Assembly (NCBI GenBank): GCA_023525915.1
Contig: CP026657.1
Span: 2,442,001-2,506,000 of the forward strand
Direction: 5' to 3'
DNA: 64,000 bases
Source: Acetispira formosa (nom. nud.)
GTDB taxonomy: Bacteria > Desulfobacterota > Desulfarculia > Adiutricales > Adiutricaceae
Both the position numbers and the translations under genes were made by a program. Of this stretch, positions 34,932-43,721 are shown piece after piece (positions within the stretch are counted from its first letter, which is position 1; every line of letters begins with the position of its first letter). The notes under the pieces were generated by a model that saw only the letters and a program-made list of their open reading frames with translations, was not told where the DNA came from and ran no database searches.

Positions 34932-35508
34932 AAAAAACCTTTCGTTTGTCGGTAATAACCGGTAAGCCCTCCACATCCCAGGAAGTTACATAAAGGGGAG
35001 TGGAACATACGTTCCCATCCAGTTCATAGTCGGCCGGAACTTCAACGTCCACCACGGTTGAAAACCTCATGGCGGACAGGGAAATGCCGCCGCCCTGGGG
35101 ACCGCCCCGCCAAAGCGGGATAATGTTGTCCAGAACCAGGGGAGTCATATCCGCGCCCAGGGTCTGGTTGACCAGGGCCTTTCGGACAGCTTCGATCAAT
35201 TGGTAAAGACCAGTAACGCCCTCGCCGCCATGCCGCAACTGTTCCGGTGAAAAACTTCTGGCCAGCACAAATACGGCATATGTAAGCGTGGCCGCATGAA
35301 TTCCGTTTTCGAGCGTACCTGTCTCACCATCGAAAACTACCCAAAGCCCCGGAGCCTTGGCGGCGGCCTGGGCGATTTCCTCAGCGCTTTCAAACTGGCC
35401 GCCATAGCTGTCAATGTATTTACAGGTGAACGGCCAGCGGCCCATTTTTTGAAGCAGGGCCAGCCGGGCGACTATGGCCTGTTCTATTGTGGCTATGGGG
35501 TCAATCAC
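34822..35508 (-). CDS. Mu gp37-like tail protein (DUF1834)
   Basis: 228 residues from a GTG at 35508, chosen because GGAGG lies 6 nt upstream. IDPIATIEQAIVARLALLQK, YGGQFESAEEIAQAAAKAPG and WVVFDGETG give the DUF1834 pattern; members are structural tail-terminator candidates. A Pro/Glu-rich C-terminal tail overlaps the next gene in another frame. Confidence 0.8.
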   Translation of the reverse strand: MIDPIATIEQAIVARLALLQKMGRWPFTCKYIDSYGGQFESAEEIAQAAAKAPGLWVVFDGETGTLENGIHAATLTYAVFVLARSFSPEQLRHGGEGVTGLYQLIEAVRKALVNQTLGADMTPLVLDNIIPLWRGGPQGGGISLSAMRFSTVVDVEVPADYELDGNVCSTPLYVTSWDVEGLPVITDKRKVFYERHDNNISETESWPAGSGPEPEPAPAFAGRWPQSR

Positions 35509-35509
35509 T

Positions 35510-36081
35510 TCAGTCCTCCGCCAAAAAGTTTTCAAATATGGTATTGACGGCCCCTTTATCCTCAACCGACAAGCCGATCACTGGCCGGGCCGGAATGCGA
35601 ATGGTGTAGCCGCCGACATTGACGGTTCGGCTGGAATCGCTCTGGCGGCGGCTAACCCAGCGGTTGCCGTTGCCCTGGTAATAAAGCGTCTGGCGGCGCG
35701 GCCGCATGTTGATGATGGCCCCGAACTGGTGCGCGGCGGCATAGTCCAGGCTGTTGCCCACACCGCCCATGCTCACAATCACTTGATCGCTCGAAGCACG
35801 GTAATTAATTGACCGGGCCAAGTGTCCGCTGCGGCGCAATATGTTCTGATTGCCGTAACCTTTTTTGATGCGCTCTTTAATGGTCCGGGCGGCCAGGGCT
35901 TCCCACCGCTGACCGTCCGGCCCGGTTTAGTTTCAAAGCGCATCAGAGAGCTTTGTTCCAGGGCGCTTCCAACTTGTTCCATCAGCGGTGTCAGATTGGA
36001 AAGGCGGCGGGTGAGCCTTTCAAGGCCCGCCGTTACCTCATTCAAATCCAGTTCAAGGGAAGCGCCATGATCATCAGCCAT
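35510..36081 (-). pseudogene. Virion morphogenesis protein (gpG/Phage_tail_S-like), frameshifted
   Basis: The frame beginning MADDHGASLELDLNEVTAGL at 36081 runs to MRFETKPG and then leaves the family sequence. The -1 frame resumes with GPDGQRWEALAARTIKERIK, GNQNILRRSGHLARSINY and AAAHQFGAIINM, ending RPVIGLSVEDKGAVNTIF at 35510. Together they give one complete protein of about 190 residues. A single lost base near 35930 (an AAAC where AAAAC is expected) explains the break. No slippery heptamer is present at the junction, so this is a mutation or a sequencing error rather than recoding. Confidence 0.85.
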
Positions 36082-36492
36082 TTAAAAACCCTTCAAGCCG
36101 CTGAACTCACGGGGCGGCGCGATAATTTCAGCCGTGCCGGAAAAAAGGCCGCTGGCTTTTTCCGGCGCGTCCAGCTTTATTTCACCGGCCGCCGTTGCTT
36201 TAAGTTCGGCCAGGGTCCGCTCATAATTGGCCTTAACCATTTCCGGGGCCGAATGCGGCTGAAGGAACCAGCGGGCCAGATCGCAAGTCCAGCGGACGGC
36301 TAGGGCGGGAACGGGGTTCAGAGGCAGACTGTAGCGGTCGGCCAGATAGCCGTGAATGAGGTTCACGGCATCTTGGACGGCCGCCGCCAGCTTGCTTTCC
36401 ACAATCGCGCCAGTAAGGCCGTCAAGGTCCGTCAGTTGGAAAAGCTCCGCCTCGCTGAACCGTTCCAGCATTTCCTCCCGCCCTGCGTACAT
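36082..36492 (-). CDS. Mu gp36-like protein (DUF1320)
   Basis: 136 residues: EEMLERFSEAELFQLTD, LIHGYLADRYSLPL and ALAVRWTCDLARWFL are the DUF1320 pattern, a head-completion or neck protein candidate in Mu-like phages. Start overlaps the stop of the preceding gene by one base. Confidence 0.85.
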   Translation of the reverse strand: MYAGREEMLERFSEAELFQLTDLDGLTGAIVESKLAAAVQDAVNLIHGYLADRYSLPLNPVPALAVRWTCDLARWFLQPHSAPEMVKANYERTLAELKATAAGEIKLDAPEKASGLFSGTAEIIAPPREFSGLKGF

Positions 36493-36689
36493 TATTTGCC
36501 GCCCTTCTTGGCGTTTGGCTTCTGTTCGCCCGGCGGGTCGTCTACCACCGAAAAATCCAGGTTAGGCTCTTCGGCCAGGGCGAGAAGCTGTTCCTCGGTA
36601 AAATGATCTTCCGGGTAAATCCGACTCCCGGAATGAGATATCCCTGCCCGGCGGAACCCCTCTTTTTTCGCAACAATTTTTATGGGCAT
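36492..36689 (-). CDS. Mu gp35-like small head-region protein (FluMu N-terminal type)
   Basis: 65 residues with KKEGFRRAGISHSGSRIYPE, FTEEQLLALAEEPNLDF and a basic tail. The pattern matches small FluMu/HI1506-type proteins next to the major head subunit. SD AAGGAGGGG precedes the ATG. Confidence 0.75.
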   Translation of the reverse strand: MPIKIVAKKEGFRRAGISHSGSRIYPEDHFTEEQLLALAEEPNLDFSVVDDPPGEQKPNAKKGGK

Positions 36690-36741
36690 CAGCCCCTCCT
36701 TATATCAATTATGATCAATACCTTTGAAAAACCGGCCTTAC

Positions 36742-37638
36742 TTAAGCTTCAGTAAGCCAGGGGGTCATAAGGGTTTCAGCGCTTCCGGCCCACTCATTGC
36801 TGGCCCCGCTGTCGGAACGGTCATTGATCAGAATCTTGCGGGCCGCCCCTTCCAGGTTGGGGGGAACCACCAGAAGGTCAGGCAGAAGCCCTAAGGGAGT
36901 TCCGACATCGGAAACATAAGAGAGCATAGCCGCCCGCGCCCCGGCGTAGTTTTCCGGGGTCAAAGGTTGGCGGCTGGCCACGCACATCTGCCAGAAACCA
37001 TAACCGGCGTTACAGCGGGCCGATACGCCATAGCGATATTCCTCACGCATGAACACCGCTTCATCAGTGGGCGCGTCCATGTTGGTGAATTCGTAATCAC
37101 GGCGCACCTGCCAAATCAGCGGCTTCAACGGGCGGGAAGTACACATCAGATACCAAGCCGTACCGGTGCCGCCCATAAAGTTACTGACGGATTTTTCCCG
37201 GCCCGACAAGCCCACCGGATGATCAGGATCAAAAAAATACTGACCGTCATAACATGGGGACGTGAAACCGTTCTTCAGAAGACTGAAAACAAGCTCATTT
37301 GGGTGATCACCGGCCGCCCGGCCGATCCCCTGAACCACCGGTTTGTATATGCCCAAACTGTCATCTTCGATATCGTCACGCTTGATGGCCACGGTCCCCT
37401 CATACTTTTTGTTTTTGAGGGTGTAGTCAGATGCATCAAGGTTTTGAATGACGCGGTCGCCCAGCCATTCGCTGATTTTGAAAGTCTGGCCCAGCCACGG
37501 GTAGGCGTTTTCCCTGGTGGCGCTGGGAATGACGGTGACAATTTTTTCATAATCGCGCGGCGCACCGGCAAAGGCGCTTTGATAATCAGCCTTGAAGCCG
37601 ATAAACATGGCGTTCAAGGTGGATTGATTTGTAATCAT
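36742..37638 (-). CDS. Major capsid protein (Mu gpT-like)
   Basis: 298 residues with IGFKADYQSAFAGAPRDYEK, ENAYPWLGQTFKISEWLGDR, IKRDDIEDDSLGIYKP and PDLLVVPPNLEGAARKIL, the Mu-like major head subunit pattern. It self-assembles into the icosahedral head after processing by the upstream protease. GGAGAAATC precedes the ATG. Confidence 0.93.
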   Translation of the reverse strand: MITNQSTLNAMFIGFKADYQSAFAGAPRDYEKIVTVIPSATRENAYPWLGQTFKISEWLGDRVIQNLDASDYTLKNKKYEGTVAIKRDDIEDDSLGIYKPVVQGIGRAAGDHPNELVFSLLKNGFTSPCYDGQYFFDPDHPVGLSGREKSVSNFMGGTGTAWYLMCTSRPLKPLIWQVRRDYEFTNMDAPTDEAVFMREEYRYGVSARCNAGYGFWQMCVASRQPLTPENYAGARAAMLSYVSDVGTPLGLLPDLLVVPPNLEGAARKILINDRSDSGASNEWAGSAETLMTPWLTEA

Positions 37639-37662
37639 GATTTCTCCTTATGATGACGATGA

Positions 37663-38061
37663 TCAGGCGGTGAGGTCGACCCAGGCCTGACCGTGCAAAA
37701 TGTCGGTCAGTATCCCGGCGCGGCTCCGGCCGGAAGATTCAGCTGTAATCGTGTGATCATCGGCCAGATAAACGGACAAGCCGATGTGTGCACGGGTGAT
37801 GTCGGCGGCCGCGTCCAGCCCCACATTCAGGCGGGAGACGCTGACCGTAGCCGCGCCGTCTGTACCGCCTACGTTTTCGACTCTATGGTTGGCCACGCAT
37901 GGGAACTTCAAATCCGCGCTCTCACTGGCGGGGACGGCAAAACCCGATGAATTGAGGCAGACGACCGCACCGGCGAAAATGACCGCACCGGCGGCCAGCG
38001 GCAGAACAAAATCAGTGCCGCCCCTGCATTCGGTGTTACGGTCTTTGGTAAGCGGGGCCAT
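37663..38061 (-). CDS. Putative capsid cement/decoration protein
   Basis: 132 residues, small, beta-rich, Ala/Val/Gly-rich (TDFVLPLAAGAVIFAGAVVC, LNVGLDAAADITRAHIGLSV). The position between protease/scaffold and major capsid is where Mu-like phages carry a head-decoration protein. Function inferred from position and composition; its start overlaps the upstream stop by one base. Confidence 0.55.
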   Translation of the reverse strand: MAPLTKDRNTECRGGTDFVLPLAAGAVIFAGAVVCLNSSGFAVPASESADLKFPCVANHRVENVGGTDGAATVSVSRLNVGLDAAADITRAHIGLSVYLADDHTITAESSGRSRAGILTDILHGQAWVDLTA

Positions 38062-39113
38062 TAAACACCACCTTTCTTGCTTTTAAGGAAATCGGCCTCG
38101 CTCATGCCAAGCTGTCTGCAGACGGCCTTTTCCTCGCTGGTCAAGCCGCCGCCGCGCGTGGCGGCATTCATAGCCGATTGCCCCGGCGTGACGATACGCG
38201 GGGCCGATTTTACATAGTCGGCAAAGCCCCTGGGGTCGGTGGCCGCGTAGGTTTTCGCCCATTCACGCATGCCGGGGCTGATGCGCCCGGCGTTGACGGC
38301 CGCGTTCACGGCTTTGTCCGCCTCCATGCCGCTCAAGCGGCGCTCCAGGCGGCCCACCATTTTGCCCAACTCGATCATTTGGGCATTGGCGGCCTTGTTT
38401 GTGGCGGCCGGTTCGGCTGCCTCATCTTCGGCCGCGTTGACCAGATCGCTCACGGCATTCATCAGGATGGCCTCGGCCTCCTCCAGATTTTCCGGCGGCG
38501 TTTCCGCCCCGTCCGAGTTGGCCCCTTTTTCGTCATCTTCGGAGTTGGCGCTTTCACCGCTCTCCTTCAGCTTGCGGATGGCCTCGTAAATTTCCTCCTG
38601 GGTCGTCGTATCAGGCAAACCCAAAAGCGCGGCCAGTTCCATTAAAAATCCGTCCATACCGGCTCCTTGCTTGTTAAGTGATTTCAGTTCCAGATTGGGC
38701 TTTCCGGTCAGGGCCGCCGAATCCAGCCTTGTCAATTCTCCCTTTGCGTCATATATAAAGACGGGCGACATATAACGATATTCTTTAGCAACCACCATCC
38801 GGGCGGCTTTGGCCGTCCACTCCACCCGGCCCCAGATACCATCCGGCCGTTCCTCAAGTTCCTTTATCCAGGCCGCCGCCAGAGCGGGCTGGCCGTTTTG
38901 GGCCGTGAATTCTGATTGGTGATCGTAATCAATAATGATGTCGGCCCCGGCCTGATAGTCCGCAGTGGCCTTAATAAAGGCGGCGGCGTTGACCAGCGTC
39001 CAGGGGCCGCGCCCGTCACGGCCGGAAAACGTGCCGGCCGGAATCAGGTGGACCCATTCCGGGGCCGTGTCTCCCTGGCTGTTGATCGCTATGTAAAAGT
39101 CGTGGCTCTTCAT
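38061..39113 (-). CDS. Prohead protease/scaffold (Mu gpI-like)
   Basis: 350 residues. The N-terminal protease domain has EWVHLIPAGTFSGRDGRGPW, IIIDYDHQSEFT and YRYMSPVFIYD. The C-terminal half is acidic and helical with low complexity, as expected for the scaffold part (the Z-like portion). It processes the head and is needed for capsid assembly. Presumably self-cleaving. Confidence 0.88.
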   Translation of the reverse strand: MKSHDFYIAINSQGDTAPEWVHLIPAGTFSGRDGRGPWTLVNAAAFIKATADYQAGADIIIDYDHQSEFTAQNGQPALAAAWIKELEERPDGIWGRVEWTAKAARMVVAKEYRYMSPVFIYDAKGELTRLDSAALTGKPNLELKSLNKQGAGMDGFLMELAALLGLPDTTTQEEIYEAIRKLKESGESANSEDDEKGANSDGAETPPENLEEAEAILMNAVSDLVNAAEDEAAEPAATNKAANAQMIELGKMVGRLERRLSGMEADKAVNAAVNAGRISPGMREWAKTYAATDPRGFADYVKSAPRIVTPGQSAMNAATRGGGLTSEEKAVCRQLGMSEADFLKSKKGGV

Positions 39114-39357
39114 ATGGGCAGATTAGCAAAGCGCCCTGAATCGAATAAGACAGGCAAACGATACCCTGGAGTGACATATATATAATGTAGGGAGTGAAGA
39201 AATGCGGAGAATGAAAAGTAAGCTTCAAATCATAACATCAAGATCGCCGCAGAGGCGTTTAAACCCCGTTTAAATTTGACGATCACAAATAACCCTATAG
39301 GCAACTATGGCTTTTCTTGTGAAATCGCTTAAAATGGATTTTAGAGCAACCCGGCGG

Positions 39358-39386
39358 TTGCGGATATGAAACAGGTGCGTTATAAT
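39358..39386 (+). promoter_or_regulatory. Plus-strand promoter of the ncRNA candidate
   Basis: TTGCGG at 39358-39363, 17 bp, TATAAT at 39381-39386, in a non-coding 400-bp gap, oriented against the flanking phage genes. Confidence 0.55.
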
Positions 39387-39392
39387 AAAAAC

Positions 39393-39521
39393 GTGAGTCG
39401 ACCTGACGACCGGAAATACGCTCACCGGGACATCGGCAAATCTTTTTGCACTTGGCATGGGGACTGGCGACCTCCAGGCCGACTCGGATTTAAGGCCGTC
39501 CATTCGGGCGGCCTTTTATAT
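39393..39521 (+). ncRNA. Candidate structured small RNA antisense to the late operon
   Basis: About 129 nt from the predicted start to a T-run. GAGTCGACCTG at 39395-39405 pairs with CAGGCCGACTC at 39475-39485 (11 bp, one mismatch), enclosing smaller hairpins (GCAA/TTGC near 39435-39450; CTGG/CCAG near 39464-39477). A rho-independent terminator (AAGGCCG...CGGCCTT, then TTATATT) ends it at about 39492-39521. It reaches a few bases into the 3' end of the head-morphogenesis gene on the other strand. The rest of the 39114-39515 gap is AT-rich with no credible gene. I do not recognise a known RNA family. Confidence 0.55.
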
Positions 39522-40820
39522 TGAACCGGATATAACTTCATAATGGGAGCCTTTCAGATTATTCTCACTAACCCTGGTGGCCGTTTTAATGCTGGTCAGG
39601 CTGGTGATTTCTTTTTTGCCCATCCCCTCTTCGCGCTGGCTCCACTTATAATCCAACTCCACAACCACTTTTGACTTTCGGTCATCGCCCGTTGAATCGA
39701 ATACATAAAGGATGGCCCCGTGCCTATCCCGTAAAATAGCTTTGGGTGAGGCCAGGATGTTGGGCAGGTTGAGAACATCATTTTTACTTATGGCCGTCCC
39801 CTTGGCCGCCTTGGCATCACGCATCATGTGGGCCAGTTGTTTATCGGCCAGGGTGATGGCCCCGCTTTGCGGGGCGGCTCCGTGCGCTTCAAGCCACTGA
39901 AGCACTTCCGGCCGCAAGGCTCCGACAACCGTTTTGCGCCCCCGCGCATGTGCGCCGCTTTCGATGTCCTCATACATGGCCCGCAAATCAGGGGCCAGGG
40001 CCTTGGCCACAAAGTCGGCGCTGGCCGCCGTAGCCGCGCTCGCCAGTTGCGGATTCATGTTGCCAAGGTTGCGGCCCAGGGCGCGGGCGCTCTGAACTTC
40101 CACGCCGATGATTCCGGCGTTGTTGGCAAAGGCCGGGTCCAGCCCTTTAGGCACGGCCAGGATTTCCCCTGTCCGCTCGTTACGGAAAACTGTTTTTCCA
40201 AAATCGGGAACGACCGTGCTGACCTTCCAGCCGTAGCGGTCCAGATCAGCCTGGGAAAGTTGCATAACGTAGCACCGGCAATGCCAGCCGTTGGGCGGAT
40301 AGTGGTCTTTCCAGAACGGGTGATCGACCGGCAAGATCAGGCCGTGCCATTGTTTATGTTCCTCTCGCGTCCGGGCATCGACAATACAGCAATAGCGAAG
40401 AAAGGGCCTTTCCCGCTTCAAAGCTTGTATCTGTGTCCACTTCCCGGCGGCTTGGGCGGTGCGGAGATTGGTTTCATAGATGGTCTTCAGGCGGCGGGCG
40501 CTTCCTAGCTGAACGTCCACCACCTCACCGGTGGCCGGGTCCACAACCTCTTTCCGGCCCCACCATCCTTTTTGCATCAAAGTGGGGGACAGTTCCGCCA
40601 CGAACTGTTTATAAGTCAACTTGCCCTCCTGGGCTTTCAGCACCGACTTATAAATATCGTCCAGGATATCGAATCCGGCCGACTTGGCCACGGTAAAGGC
40701 GGCGGCGTGGTCACTGGCCCACATGTCCCGCCAGTCGAACGATTCCTTTAAATTGTAGCCTTTGGCCTTGATCAGCTTGATGGCTTCCAGGGGCGGCAGT
40801 CCGAACGGCTTCACCGGCAT
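39516..40820 (-). CDS. Phage head morphogenesis protein (Mu gpF-like) with a C-terminal nuclease-toxin-like domain
   Basis: 434 residues. Residues about 85-220 are the Mu F-like domain (ARRLKTIYETNLRTAQAAGK, CIVDARTREEHKQWHG, HYPPNGWHCRCYV). The last about 105 residues (ADKQLAHMMRDAK, NLPNILASPKAILRD, KSKVVVELDYKWS, ITSLTSIKTATRV) resemble the PBECR (phage Barnase-EndoU-ColicinE5/D-RelE-like) domain, which occurs as a C-terminal fusion to gpF-type proteins. The family assignment is by pattern from memory. If correct, a nuclease may be packaged in the capsid and delivered with DNA. The gene follows the portal stop by one base. Confidence 0.8.
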   Translation of the reverse strand: MPVKPFGLPPLEAIKLIKAKGYNLKESFDWRDMWASDHAAAFTVAKSAGFDILDDIYKSVLKAQEGKLTYKQFVAELSPTLMQKGWWGRKEVVDPATGEVVDVQLGSARRLKTIYETNLRTAQAAGKWTQIQALKRERPFLRYCCIVDARTREEHKQWHGLILPVDHPFWKDHYPPNGWHCRCYVMQLSQADLDRYGWKVSTVVPDFGKTVFRNERTGEILAVPKGLDPAFANNAGIIGVEVQSARALGRNLGNMNPQLASAATAASADFVAKALAPDLRAMYEDIESGAHARGRKTVVGALRPEVLQWLEAHGAAPQSGAITLADKQLAHMMRDAKAAKGTAISKNDVLNLPNILASPKAILRDRHGAILYVFDSTGDDRKSKVVVELDYKWSQREEGMGKKEITSLTSIKTATRVSENNLKGSHYEVISGSI

Positions 40821-40821
40821 G

Positions 40822-42345
40822 TTATTTCAACCCCGCCCCTTCCAGGGTGGCCATGAACATCTGCCCGGCCAAGTCTTCGCCCAGGGCGGCCATGTCCAGG
40901 CCCCCGCTTTCCATCAGTTTTAAAAGGCCGCTCTGGAAGTCCTCAAAGTTTTTGCACTCCGCCGCCAGGGCGAAGACCGTCTCCAGGGCCGGGCCGGTCA
41001 ACGGCCGCCAGTCGTCCGCGCGCGCGTCCGCGCGGGCCTCCGCCCAGGTGTCGGCCCGGTTCATGGCCCGGTTAAAGTCTGATTCAAAGCCGCCGCCCAT
41101 TGGCATGGCCGCCGGGGCGGTCAAAAGCTCGGCCCCTTCAGCCGGTTCCGGGAGGCCCAACTTGTCACGGATAACTGAAGCCTCCACCTTCAGGCCCATA
41201 GGAACTAAAGTAGTGACGTGCTGAACCAGGGCGGTCAAATCCTCCCGCTTTTCACGGGCGATTTTCAGGCGGGGGTAAAGTTTGCGGGAACCAAGATTCA
41301 GATCCACCAAAGGGCGAACTATGTCACGGTTGAGGGTGGCCGTAAGTTGCACGGCATCGCTCACCTCTATATCGTCCCGCACTTCCCGGTGCGCGTCACT
41401 GGTGCCTACATATTGTCCGGTGTCCGTGGTGCCGGTCTGGCCCAGGACCAGCTTGGATATCTGCCGGTCGATATATTCAACGAACACCAAAAAGCTATTG
41501 GTGCCCTCGCCGGAAGCCTGACCGCCTAGAAATTCGATCATCATGCTTTGGGGAATAATGGCCGCCGCGTCACTGGCGATATTGCGGACAGCCCGCAAAA
41601 GGGTCTGCTTATCCGATTCGGTGGCCCCTTCGCCATATTTGCCCAGGCGGAGCGGAAGGCCGAACACTTCCAGGAAACGCACCCAACTTTTGATGTCATA
41701 GTTTTTGAATAGATAAAACCAGGCCGCCGGGCGGGCCAGACCGCCGCGTATGGCCAAGCCGGATTTTGAATTGCTTTTGTGGGTGATATATTTATAGGCA
41801 TCCAGGGGGCGCGGGCCGTTCTCGGTTTTCAAAAGAAGGTCTTGCCCCAGGCGGTCGAACTCAAAGAAACGGGGGTCACGCCACACCAGCCGTTCGGGAT
41901 ACCATAAGCTATCCCCCGTGGTCCAGACGATTTCGGTTACGCTGTAGCCCTTGCCCACGGCATCCAGAATATGAAAGATTTCTTCCCGCAACTCATCCCG
42001 GTTCAGGACCAGATCACGCACCAGATCAGCGGCCTCAAGGTCTTCCGGCTTGTCCGTGGCCGCTTCCACTGTGATTTCCAGACCGGCCACGGCCCGCTTG
42101 CGTGTGGCCAGGACTGATGCGTAATGAGGGTCTTTTTCCTCCATTTCCTCGGCCAGTTCCAGGTAGGCGGTTGTGTCTCCCTGTTCGGCTTCCAGAAGAA
42201 TCCGGGCCAGCTTGGCCGGGGTCAGGCCCTGGGCCGGATGATCGGAAAAAGCCTGACGCACCCCGGTCAGGGTCGGCCCGGCCTTTTCCTCCCGCAAGGC
42301 TTCCATATCCACATAACGCCCATAGGCATCAAACAGCACCACCAT
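40822..42345 (-). CDS. Portal protein (Mu gp29-like, DUF935)
   Basis: About 507 residues from ATG 42345, preceded by GAGGTG. DPHYASVLATRKRAVAGLEI, KGYSVTEIVWTTG, RDPRFFEFD and NSFLVFVEYIDRQISKLVLG are characteristic of the DUF935 portal. It forms the DNA entry ring at the capsid vertex. The start overlaps the terminase stop region. Confidence 0.9.
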   Translation of the reverse strand: MVVLFDAYGRYVDMEALREEKAGPTLTGVRQAFSDHPAQGLTPAKLARILLEAEQGDTTAYLELAEEMEEKDPHYASVLATRKRAVAGLEITVEAATDKPEDLEAADLVRDLVLNRDELREEIFHILDAVGKGYSVTEIVWTTGDSLWYPERLVWRDPRFFEFDRLGQDLLLKTENGPRPLDAYKYITHKSNSKSGLAIRGGLARPAAWFYLFKNYDIKSWVRFLEVFGLPLRLGKYGEGATESDKQTLLRAVRNIASDAAAIIPQSMMIEFLGGQASGEGTNSFLVFVEYIDRQISKLVLGQTGTTDTGQYVGTSDAHREVRDDIEVSDAVQLTATLNRDIVRPLVDLNLGSRKLYPRLKIAREKREDLTALVQHVTTLVPMGLKVEASVIRDKLGLPEPAEGAELLTAPAAMPMGGGFESDFNRAMNRADTWAEARADARADDWRPLTGPALETVFALAAECKNFEDFQSGLLKLMESGGLDMAALGEDLAGQMFMATLEGAGLK

Positions 42346-42353
42346 GCTACACC

Positions 42354-43721
42354 TCAATAACAGCCGGGCAGAAACAGGCCCCGGCCTTCATCATATTCAT
42401 AATCATGGCCATAGGCCGGTTCATAATCATATTCCTCACAGCCGCCCATCGATGCGGCCAGGGCCAGGGACGCGGCCCAGAAGCGGTCGGCGTGATCACC
42501 GGTGTGGTCATCCACCACGATACGCGGAGCGCCGGTGGGGCCAAATATTCTTTTCGGCTTGTGAAAGTCGGCCCTTTGAGCATTGTCGCCTTCAGGCGCA
42601 CGGAAAAGCCGGTCCTCAAAACACTTGCGGGAGGCCGTGGCAATATCCAGACGGCGGGAAGAACTGAAAAGCACCCCCTCAACCCGGCCCGAACCATAGC
42701 GCCTTTTAGCGTCTTCCACTGGCTTTTCGCCCATGCCGGTTTGGTCCATCGCCAGACGCACGACTTTGTATTTGCCCATCAGTTCGTCAAGGGCCGCGTC
42801 CTGTTCCGCAAAGGTGGCGTTCTGAAGGATCACCACTTCCCGCGTCCAGCGAACGTCCCCCACCATTTCAATCACCCAGGCCACCCACAAATCGCGCCGC
42901 CGCCCGATGTCGTTACCGATGTAGCACAAGCCGCCCCGGTATTTATCCGGCCGCCCGGCCTCACCATGCTCGGCGGCCATGATCAGATCATAGGCCAGCC
43001 ACGAACCGGCATCGTCCAGAAATTTTAGTAAAAATTCCTGCCGCCATAGATCATCGTCCCCCGCGCCCTCCCGCAGTTCGTCAATATCACGGTCAAGGCC
43101 AAGCTCTACCGCCTTATGGATATCGACTTCATGCTTAGACCAGCGGTTGCCCAGGCTGGTCCACAAGTCGTAGAATTTATTTTTCTTGCCGTTGGGCGTG
43201 GAAGTGACGCGAAGTTTCAGGCCCGGCTTACTGATGACCGGAAACAAGGCCCGCCAGATCGCGCGGGAATCCTGATGAAATGCGAACTCATCCAAAAAGG
43301 TATTGGCCGAAAAACCACGGGCCGTATCCGGGTTGGCCGGTAGGGCCGTGATGCGGGAGCCGCCGGGAAACTCCACTTCCAGGGCCTTATAGCTGATATC
43401 ATCAGCGCCCAGGAAAGTGTCTTTATAAAATTTAGGGGCCGAACGCCCCTTTAACATGTCTTTATAAATGATGTAAAAGGCTTTGCAGAAAGGCTTGATC
43501 GCCTCATCCATCGCTTCCTTGGCCTGACGTTCGCCCCTGGAGAGAATCACCCACCGGGCGCGGCGGTTTTCGATTTCCGCCATGATGCAATCATCGACTA
43601 TCTCCGCGCAGGTGGTGAAAGTCTTGCCGGTCTGGCGAGCGAACATGCCGATTTTGAAGCGGCTTTTATCCTTCAGCCACGCCTTTTGATAAGTATGAAA
43701 ATTGATCAGCGGCTTACTCAT
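42354..43721 (-). CDS. Terminase large subunit (Mu gp28-like)
   Basis: 455 residues from MSKPLINFHTYQ. ATPase Walker A-like ARQTGKT at about 28-34 and Walker B NTFLDEF; the C-terminal nuclease half has YIGNDIGRRRDLWVAWVIEM (usual D), LAMDQTGMG and DDHTGDHADRFWA. The motor packages DNA into the head. The start overlaps the small-subunit stop by 8 nt. Confidence 0.92.
   Translation of the reverse strand: MSKPLINFHTYQKAWLKDKSRFKIGMFARQTGKTFTTCAEIVDDCIMAEIENRRARWVILSRGERQAKEAMDEAIKPFCKAFYIIYKDMLKGRSAPKFYKDTFLGADDISYKALEVEFPGGSRITALPANPDTARGFSANTFLDEFAFHQDSRAIWRALFPVISKPGLKLRVTSTPNGKKNKFYDLWTSLGNRWSKHEVDIHKAVELGLDRDIDELREGAGDDDLWRQEFLLKFLDDAGSWLAYDLIMAAEHGEAGRPDKYRGGLCYIGNDIGRRRDLWVAWVIEMVGDVRWTREVVILQNATFAEQDAALDELMGKYKVVRLAMDQTGMGEKPVEDAKRRYGSGRVEGVLFSSSRRLDIATASRKCFEDRLFRAPEGDNAQRADFHKPKRIFGPTGAPRIVVDDHTGDHADRFWAASLALAASMGGCEEYDYEPAYGHDYEYDEGRGLFLPGCY

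Noticed and set aside
39270..39503. 77-codon minus-strand frame between gpI-like and gpF-like genes
   Set aside because: No ribosome-binding site, no family pattern, and it lies across the ncRNA candidate and its terminator.
39393..39521. Possible retron RNA or C4-type phage antisense RNA
   Set aside because: No reverse transcriptase gene is near, and the sequence does not match C4 as I know it. Kept only as an unclassified structured RNA.
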